This document shows positions 1 through 9,371 of a DNA stretch of 64,000 bases, piece by piece (the first letter of the stretch is position 1; each line of letters begins with the position of its first letter). A program made the position numbers and the translations under genes. This stretch comes from Stramonita haemastoma. Lineage: Eukaryota; Mollusca; Gastropoda; Neogastropoda; Muricidae. The notes under the pieces are model-generated. The model did not search any database. It was not told the origin of the DNA and was given only the letters and a program-made list of their open reading frames with translations. The stretch is taken from contig CM060342.1 in the NCBI GenBank assembly GCA_030674155.1, positions 12,243,643 through 12,307,642 on the forward strand. The letters are read 5' to 3'.

Positions 1-1
1 A

Positions 2-4
<3 letters not shown>

Positions 5-73
<69 letters not shown>
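5..73. repeat. (CT)n microsatellite
   Basis: A nearly perfect CT dinucleotide run at the left edge of the window. It may extend beyond the window. Confidence 0.95.
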
Positions 74-75
<2 letters not shown>

Positions 76-480
76 GACCCAACTATGATAACAAAGAGCA
101 GCATCCTTTAAAAAAAAAAAAAATCTTGACCTCGTTTTTTTTTCCCCGTTTTACCACAAAGAAAAGTAAGGGAGAGAAAGAGTGAACAAAGAATATAGGC
201 CAGGAGGGGAGGGAGGGGTGAAAGAGGAATTAACTCGCTGAAATGGAGCAGCAACTTCCTGGGCTGCTACAGTAGCAACATTCATCCATCCTCTATTGGA
301 GTTGTCAAGAAACTCGCGTTCATGCTAAGCTAGGCTAATGATGTCGTCTTTTCACTTCTAGTTCACTTCTAGGCTATACTATACTAGCCTAGCTAGCCTA
401 GGATCGCTCGGCCAGCCAGCCCCGCACTGCGCTGGGCGCTAGGCCTACCACATGTGTGATGTTTATGTTGCTGCGCGACC

Positions 481-495
481 CATTGGATCACGTGA
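481..495. promoter_or_regulatory. Inverted CCAAT box plus palindromic E-box
   Basis: ATTGG at 482-486 is a CCAAT box read on the other strand. TCACGTGA at 488-495 is a palindromic E-box of the type bound by USF/MITF/TFE factors. They lie in a locally CpG-rich, microsatellite-free stretch (about 390-620) upstream of the Yippee-like gene. That makes this the best promoter candidate for that gene, but no transcript start can be fixed from sequence alone. Confidence 0.4.
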
Positions 496-559
496 CATGT
501 CGTCATCATCCGCCCGCAATAGCGAAGGCCTAGCAAAAAGATAAACAGACGATTCCGCG

Positions 560-809
560 CTCTCAGTTGAGATTCAACGGTCAGTTTTGATTACGCCTTT
601 TGGTGCAGGTTTGAGTTTGCGCTTTTCCTGTGTTTCCTAACCGCTCGACATTTTGGGGGGTTTGCTTCTTGCCTCACCGAGTGTGTTTGGAAGTAAGTGT
701 TGTGAGCCGTTCGAGGCTGGAAAGGTTTTTCCATGTTTTTGGCGCAAGCCCATGTGTGTCGTCTGCTTGCAAATGGCGATTGCCGTTTTTTCCTTTGTAT
801 CAAAACAAG
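560..809 (+). other. Candidate noncoding first exon of the Yippee-like gene
   Basis: The CpG-bearing segment downstream of the E-box ends in a plausible donor (AAG/GTAGCT, GT at 810-811). The first coding exon has a strong 3' splice site at 5946-5947, so an upstream noncoding exon must exist. This is the most promoter-like place for it. Short open frames in this stretch look like chance. Its start and donor are guesses. Confidence 0.3.
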
Positions 810-811
810 GT

Positions 812-3033
812 AGCTAACGACGTGAAGTCAGCGATCTCCTTTTGAATGAAGAACTAAACAATTGTTAATGTTTATCATGTACGCTTCCTTTGAATTCACG
901 TAGCATTAAATTCGATCGGAAACAATTGTGTTCACCCAAAGTGAAAAATCTGAAAGAGGAACGTCTGTTTAGCATTTTCACTCGGGATTTGCATTCATCG
1001 ACTTCATTTTAACAAAGAACTTAGACTCGATGCCTGCATAAGCCTTGAATTCAAGTGTAAATGTATAGACAGATGAAGAGTAGAAGCGCTTTAAGTGTGT
1101 AATAGATCAGTAAATCTTTTCTCGTAGATCGTCGATCGATTGTTATGATCGTTTTGCCAGCAAACAGTTCCCAGTTTCTTTGTTTTGTATGGGCCTTGGG
1201 CTGCCATCTGGCAGATCAATGGACGATGCATTTTGAGAACACAAAGGCTTGTTGTATGCTGGGCGTCATAAATCTGCACTGATTCTAGGTAGCACATGTT
1301 TCGCTTCGAAAGGGTTTGTCTTTGGTAGCTCTTTTCAAGACCTCTAGTCGGAAGCAGTTGACAGAATGCCAAACTTCGCCATGCCCGTCGCGATCTGGAT
1401 CGTGCAAAGTGGCAGACTACAAACCTAACACAATGGCTATTTTTAGAACAAGACAGCCTGTGAGAGAAGACATGGCAGTCGGTTGAGGTTAGCTGATTGT
1501 TGTTGCGGAGTGCACACACGTTTTGTCAGCCATTGGGTGCAGTGTGCAACCAGCTTGTTGACGTTAGGAATTGAAGGTCGCCAACATTTGCGCAGGAAAC
1601 AAAGCATTGTGAGAGAGAGAGAGAAAAATAAAGCCCCAGCAGTGGTTGTGAATGAGGTCATGTCAAATCATGTACTCCTCACAAGCACTTTCCTTGACCC
1701 CTCTGAGGTCAGGAGAGCGCTTGATTTGTTGATAAAAGCTCGCTGGCCATGCTCTTGTGGTCTAGCCTAGATCTTTGGGGAAATCAGTCTAGTGCCCCCA
1801 GCTGATTTCTGGTAAAGGGTCCCTCGGATGTAAACAAGTGGTAAGGCAAGTGAAGTCTGATAAGGAAGTGGGTCATCATAAGAATATTATGCCCCAGGAG
1901 TTGCTTTGGACATGCTGGGTTGTTTTTTGTTTTGCTTTGCTTTTTATAAACATGCTGCTGTATGACAGCACTTCAGGCACATGTGAAATCTATGCCAATT
2001 CAGAATTGGAAAAGCAGTTTAACAGTCAGATAAGGTAGTGGGTTGTTCTAGAATATATGTGCTAGGATTTGTTTTGGACATGTTGAAGGCATTACATTAT
2101 GAAAAAGTTTTTGTATCACTTTTTGAAACATGCTGTATGGCAGCATTTGAGACAAACATGGAAGTACATTGAAATAGATACATCTTCAAAATTGGCCAAA
2201 CAGTTTAACAATTTTTAGAACTTGTACTTCAATGAAGGACAAGTGATGGGCACATTTACAGCTGCAGAGAATAACCTAGATTAGAACTAGAAGCGTAGTT
2301 TTTTGGTGTGTTTTTTTTAATTCAGGACTTTTTTTTTTTTAATGGATGAGAGTATTTGATAAATGAAAGGATTGAAAGAGATACAAGTACAGACTGATGT
2401 TAAGCTAGTAAATAAATAATGCCAGGAGTGTGCTTCTAATGCTCAAGTTTCTTTACCCTTGCAGTTCATATAGAAAAAGAAGAATGGAAGCGGTGTGAAA
2501 GTGTTCAGATATGTGGTGATCAGCACAATGCTAGGACAATGTGTCTTTGTTGTCAAGCCCAAAGTTTCCATTTTTTTCAGTTGATTCTTCTGTTTGAAAT
2601 CAGCAAAGTTATTTTTCAAGTTTTGTTTAAAATTCTATCCATAAGCATAAGATAGCTGTGAGTGTCCTCTGCAATTGTTAGTACTGTGTGTGAATCACTG
2701 ATATTTTGACTCGTATCACTTGTAAGTGGGAAAAAATTAATTGCCAGAATTAAAAAGGGGGAGAATATCCTACACTGATACAGCATTCTCTTATGATCTA
2801 ATGCTTATGACATTATTATGTGATCTGATATTCATCAGTATGTGTTTTTTTCATCTTATGACTATGTTTGGAAGATTTGTTGTTAGGATCTTAAGATTCT
2901 CTCTCTGGTAAAAAGTGGTATGCATTTTTTATGATCCAACACTCATGGCTAACAAATTAACAATGGTAGGATCAAACCTGTGCTGTTTACCATCGAACAA
3001 GAGCTTTTCAAAATTCACACACACACTCAGTGA

Positions 3034-3114
<81 letters not shown>

Positions 3115-5946
3115 CAGTGAAACACACACACACACACACAAACAGTGAAACACACACGCACACGCACACTAAATGAATCCTAGCTGTCAAGATGAATTTT
3201 GACTGTCACTTTTAAGTTTTTATTTTACTGCAAAATTATCACTTAAAATCCACATTAATCAGTAATCACTAGTATTACAGAATTTGAATACATTTCAATT
3301 CAGTGTTTATTATTGAAAGAGGACTGCTTGATCTTTACTACCAAAGTACCTGAATGGTTATTGACTTGCGTTTAAAACTGACAGGATAGCCTGTGACCAC
3401 ACAGCCTGTAGTGTAGGGTACCAAGTTCACACACACATGCGAACATGCGCACACTTGGTTAAAAGTTCTGTAGATTACCTAACCCCTCTCTCCTACTTTT
3501 CTTTATTCTTGTTTGTTTGCATTTTGGGGATCTTTATTTTACCCGTTTGATCTCATCTGTGAATAGACATTTAACTGAAGAACGCACGTGCGCGCACGCA
3601 CGCACACACACACAATGACACACATTGACACACTCGCACAGTGACACACGCACACACGTCAGTAGTTTCGGTAGGTCTGGGGTTTTTCATCAATAGCTTA
3701 GCGCTTTTTGTGTATGCGTGCGTCAAAACTGGTCTTGATCTCAGTCTGGAATGCAGACTAAACTGCTGTTGGTTTTTTGTTGTTGGTTTTTGTTTTCTTT
3801 TATCTTTTTTGTCTTTGCACCCTTTGTGTATCACAACATGACAACATAGTTCACCCAAAAAAAAATCATCAGCGTTTGGGCTTTTTTTTGTCAGCAAAAA
3901 AAGGTGATCTGGTATCTGCGTAACTCCAGTCAGTTATAGCTGGCCGGTCCCAGTTTAGAACAGTCCAAGCCTTTTACAAGAATAGATCATCCATGATATA
4001 TATGAGGGATGGAATCAGATTTGTCCAGAATCTTGGACTGCCGTGATCAGTAGTAACTGAATATGTTGAAGCGTGTTTGTGATTACAGCATGTGGAGGGA
4101 GTGTGATGTGTTGTTGCATGGTAGGGCAGCTACATCAGGCTACCTGTGTGAATTTTCAGTGTTTGGTTTTCCAGTAGTTTCTGTTTAGTTCAGTGACAGG
4201 GAAGGTCAGATTAAGAGATAGATAGTTATCAAACTGCCAGTCAGTATTTTCATGACTCAGAATAGGGAAGGAAGCTGTGGTTTTATTGTGTTTATTATAT
4301 TATTGTCATTGTGTTTACCTTACTCCTTAGTTTCCTTATGAATCCATTGAATTTGGTTTTCCTCCTTTTTTTCAAAAAGAATGTTCTCCCTCTCTTTACT
4401 ATTGTATTATCTGCATTGTTTGAGGGCTGTCCTTGGGCTGGGAAGTAGATAGTTTCTGTTTTAGTTGTAGGTTTGTTGCTCAGTTCATTGTATTGTTGTA
4501 GTTTCAAAGTTGAAACAAAATTTGGAGGGGGGGTGGGGGGGAGGGACTTCAACTTAAGTTTATATAAGGTAAAATAGACCCAAGTCTGATTAGTCTGTAC
4601 ACTGACTGTACTTAAAACATATAAAATGTGTTTCTTTTCAAATGTTATCAAAATTGCTCACCAGTAGTAGATACCCCCTAGAATTTGGAGGTTTGATGTG
4701 CTTGGATTTCAGTGCTTATGAATGAAAATTGAAAGCCTGCATAAGTACAAAAAGAAGAAGGAAAAAAACCCTTGTAAATGGAAACTTTCAGTTTTAGTGG
4801 TTTAACTTTTTGTAGCTGAATATGGGCAAATCGTGTAACTGTATGTATTGAAAATTTTGCTATAAAAAAAGTTTGTATAGACTGATTCTGAGTGTACTTA
4901 TGTATCACTTTGTATTGTATGTCAATACACAGTGTGCAGTACTGAGAGACTCTACTCTGTTCAAATACAGCTGTTCACAATGTCAATAACAAATGTGTAC
5001 TGAAAGACTGATAAAACCAGTTGGAAGCGGCCCGTTTCAGTGTTTAGCGAATGTTTCAGCGAGTGCATTTTAAGCGACTTCCATTTAAAAGGCAACTCTG
5101 TTGTGTGTGTCTCCCACTGTGTGGCATATGATGCCTATCAGCAAGTGTGTTTTGACACGAGTGACTGACTTGCACTTAGAGTGCAGTTAGCTGTTGACTG
5201 TTGTGTGTGTGTGTGTGTGTATTATGTGGCATATAATATGTTGGATTATCACTGGAAGTCTTTCGAAAATTCTGTATGACATACACTGCATGTTGACATA
5301 CTCTACATGTATACACTGCTAAGTTGGATTCTAAATTGCATTCACAGTAGTGATATATTCTTCAAATAGTAATAATACACATGCATTTTTGAGAACCTGT
5401 TCATGATGTTGCTTCATTTTTCAGTGTTGAAGCCTTATCATGAAATGATCTTTCATTTGTGGATTTCTGAGAAGTAAGAGAAATTTATTACAACAGAACT
5501 AAAAACAAAACAGTGAACATTAGTATAATTAATGGAGTTAAAGAAATTAATTCCAAATTTACTGTTGCACGTAACATCAGATATTCAGAGCTCGCTTCAC
5601 TTGACAAGTCAGGTCACATCAGTAGTAAAAACTAATATATTGTATTATTGATCATTGAATCCCTGAAGTTGGAATGCAGCTACCTTAATGGTCAGTAAAA
5701 ACAAAAACAACAACAAAAAACTCACATATGCAACTCACCATAGGTGAACCTTGTGTTGTTTTGACAAAGTTAAAGACACAACAAAATAAGCTCAGTGTTT
5801 GAAAGAAAGGTAAATTTATTATACTTTTCATTAAAGACTTCTTTCATTTTAGTCCTGATATATCCTAGCATGTTGTACACGAACACACGCACACATGTAC
5901 ACTTTTATCCTATTAATAAGTTTTGCCTTTTTTTTTTGTTTTATCA
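812..5946 (+). other. Presumed first intron, no gene seen
   Basis: AT- and GT-rich sequence with no coding-like frame. It holds a long (CA)n run near 3.04-3.11 kb, a mixed CA/CG tract near 3.59-3.66 kb, a short (GT)n near 5.2 kb, and a reverse-oriented scrap of a dispersed repeat near 5665-5700 (the 'GCTACCTTAATGG' module seen elsewhere). It would be intron 1 if the noncoding exon proposed near 0.8 kb is right. Confidence 0.5.
3036..3112. repeat. (CA)n microsatellite
   Basis: A long perfect CA run followed by interrupted CA blocks to about 3168. It is a potential Z-DNA former. Confidence 0.95.
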
Positions 5947-5947
5947 G

Positions 5948-6268
5948 GGAGCCACTCCTTTTAAAGCCTACGAGTTGGCTACCTGTCCCTCCACCTCCAT
6001 CCACCTCCACTCTACCCTTGTGTCACCATCCCCTGGGCTCTGACAGCAGTTGGGCCATAGCACAGCAGCCAAGACGGGTTGTTCATTCGTCTGCTTGTTT
6101 GGCCCCCTCCTGAACCTCCGCCTTCCCCGTCAGTCCATTCGATGTCTGTCCAGCTCCGCCAACATGGTGAAGACGTTTCAGGCCTACCTGCCCACCAAGT
6201 GCCACCGCACCTATAGCTGCCTGCACTGCCGCGCCCACCTGGCCAACCACGATGAGCTCATCTCCAAG
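5948..6268 (+). CDS. YPEL: Yippee-like gene: leader plus first coding exon (coding from 6164)
   Basis: The 3' splice site is a long T-tract ending TTTTATCAG (AG at 5946-5947). The exon carries 216 bases of leader and then codons 1-35 (6164-6268). It ends AAG before a strong GTGAGC donor at 6269. It encodes the first zinc-ligand pair, CLHC. An out-of-frame upstream ATG lies at 6142. Confidence 0.9.
6142..6216 (+). promoter_or_regulatory. Overlapping upstream ORF in the Yippee leader
   Basis: An ATG 22 bases upstream of the Yippee start opens a 24-codon frame that overlaps the main coding sequence out of frame and stops at TAG 6214-6216. Its context is weak (T at -3, T at +4), whereas the main ATG context is strong. 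Leaky scanning is therefore expected, with some damping of translation. The ORF is seen directly; the regulatory role is inference. Confidence 0.45.
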
Positions 6269-9200
6269 GTGAGCCAGACCCCCTCCCTCCCTCCCTCTCT
6301 CTCTATATTTTTTTAATTCTTTTATATTGAGGATAATGGGATAAGCACTCGTGTACTTTTTTTCATCCAGTCCCCGTGTGTATGCTTTTGTGTAAATATT
6401 GTCATCTGTTCCCACCACCGGCACACAGTGGCCTACTCTTAAGAAAAGCGGAACAGGATTTAACGTGTGCGCAAGGTGTTCTGCGTGCGTGCGTTCACAC
6501 ACGGGGCCTCAGGTTTACAGTCTCATCCGAAAGACTTTTGGGGAGAGTGGAGTCAGCACTGATGTTAACTCCAGGTGGAAAATCCCCGTCAACAGGAATT
6601 GAACTCGGGTCATCAAATTGCCAGTGCAATGTCTGACCACTAAGCTATCCTGTCCCCCTCTGTCTGTCTGTGTGTGTGTCCCTCAGCGAGGCTGCTTAAT
6701 TGGTTTGGGATTGTAAGGACAGTAGTGTGCCTGGCTAGTTTGGTTTTGGAGTGGGCGAGCGGCTTATATGCCTGATTCAGATTGTGATCGATGAAGAAAA
6801 CAGCTGCCTGTACCAGTTTGTAAGGGCTCAAATACTCTTGCCAACTTTTTTTGTGCAATTTAAGAATTCGGCCTTTTCATTTTCTTTAAACCCAAGGAGT
6901 ATTGAGCTATGGGCGAGAGAGAGGTGGAGGCTGGAGGGACAAGAAATCTCGAAAGAAGAATATTTTGTAAATGACTGACAATGAAGAAATGAAGGGAATG
7001 TAAGTGACTGGTTTGCTCTGTCCCTGTCAAATGTTGCTCAAGCTGTATATTGGTAAGTTCAAGCAAGTTCGATTTTCAGTGTCCAAATACAAACTGAATG
7101 ATGTAAGTAATCTGATGTAAAATAAGTGCCTTGATTTTGTCATAACGTATCTGAACTTTTGCTGACTTGATCTTGAAAGCCTCTAGAATGTCATTGACTT
7201 TAATTGTTGAATGTCTGTAGGAACCTCGAGTCATTAATTTGTTGTCTAGCAGTTGTCACAGTTAGCAGTTTTCCCTGTGTGGCATTGGAACTGCTGTCCT
7301 GAAGAAATCACATTGTTTTGTGCAGTGTACTGTTGCATTTACAAAGCAAACAAAAAGGGTATACCTGTTTCCTATGAAAATGGCTTTTTTTATACAGAAC
7401 AACAGGCAACTGTACTTGTCATAAACTCGTTTGCTCATAAGCAAAAAGTGTATTGCACACACAATCTCCATTTTTCACCTTAGCACCCCAGATCGCCGGT
7501 TGTCCAGTTTCTGGTGGATTTTGAACTCAAGATAACTTCCTTCCTTGACTGAGTTGGTGCATCTGGGCCTCTATCCACCCAATACAAACTCGAATGTCTA
7601 AGCAGTCGGTTTAATCTGCCATGGTTTGGGACAGGGAGTGTGTGTATTGTCAGCAGAGTATTTGATCATCAAGTATTGATCAGTGAACAGTGTCTTGGAG
7701 ATTGTGGTCACCCGGACAGCATCTCAAATCTACCTAGTTTCCTGTACTCTCTCTCTCTCTCTCTCTCTCTCAGATCTGGGTGTAGGGATGTTTGTTTGCC
7801 CGCTCGTCCTTGATCAGAGCTCAAGTTTATCAGTGCTTGACTTGTTAAGCAACTACAGTAGCTAGAATGTGACTATGGTATCTGTTTATCTCACTGATAC
7901 CGAGGCCCTCTTCCACCTGACGCAGGGCAGATATAGGTAGCCTGATTTTCTCTGGGGTAACCACAGATAATTCAGAGGTTATCATAGTGTTTTCTCTGAA
8001 CAGGGTGATGACAAAAGCATCCTAAAGAAGGGGTGGGGGGTGTTGACAGGATCTGCCAGAAATTGGACGATAGCTTGTCACTTTACCTGTAAGTTTCTCC
8101 AGCTGACGTCAGTGTACAGGGCAGATTGACTGTTGTCCTGTATCAACTGTCTTGTTGCTTGAGAAAGGAGGTCGCAAGAACAATGGTAGTTGACACACTT
8201 GTGTGTATGTATACCAATGCCCTACAGGATCATGTTTGCTTCACACAAACTTGTTTTACTTAAATACCAGTGCCCCTATCACAGTGGAAAGCGGTTACAA
8301 CAACAGTTGTTGACCTATGTGTGTGTGTATGTATATATATATATGTATACCAATGCCTTACAGGGTCATGCTTGCTTCTCACAAACTTGCTTTACTATAT
8401 TATATAGTTTATACCAGCCTCCTTATCACTGTGGAGAGCAGTCACAACAACAGTTGTTGACACACACTTGTGTATGTATAACCAATGCCCTACAGGATTA
8501 TGCTTGCTCATACAAATTTGTTGTACTTTATACCACTGTCCCTATCACTGTGGAAAGTGGTCACAACAAGAGTTGTTGACACACATGTGTGTATGTATGA
8601 TATACCAATACCCTTCAGGGTCGTGTTTGCTCATATACAAATTTGTTTCACTTTATACCAGCCTCCCTATCAGTGTGGAAAGCGGTCACAACAACAGGAC
8701 TGACGAAATAGTCAACAAGGTCCTAATCTGCTCTCTACCTATCTTCCTCATGGGGCTCACCTCTCTCACAGCTGGGGGTTACAGGTCAGCTCTGTAGGAG
8801 CTGTGTGGAGAGCTAGGATTGGGTCTGTTGTGTCCTTGCCAATTGGCTGCAAGGAGGGCTGGTGTTGCTTATCTTTTTTTGCCTTGGCACAGTTTGTGCT
8901 GAGTTAGCATTCACTGATCATTCAGGACAGATAACAGATAGGGGTGTATGCAACTACCTTTGGATTGATTGCATGTATATGTCAATGTTTGGTGAGTGAC
9001 TTGAGATAGGTGTAGGTTACATATTGTTTTGTAAGTGGCATGTTGCAATGTACTCATGACTGTTTATTGTTTGGTTTCCAGTCATTCCAAGGCAGTCAAG
9101 GACGTGCCTACCTGTTCAATTCCGTGTAAGTTCATCTTATGTCCTCTATGGATAAAAAAAAAAAAAAATATATGGAATTTCTGTAGCACTGAATCTTGTT

Positions 9201-9320
9201 AAGCAAACAAATCAAAGCGCTTGCATTCAAATCATTCACGCACATGCAACCATTCACAAACAAAATTAACAAATTTTAAATTAACACTCATGTGCACACA
9301 CATGCATGCATGCACGCACG

Positions 9321-9371
<51 letters not shown>

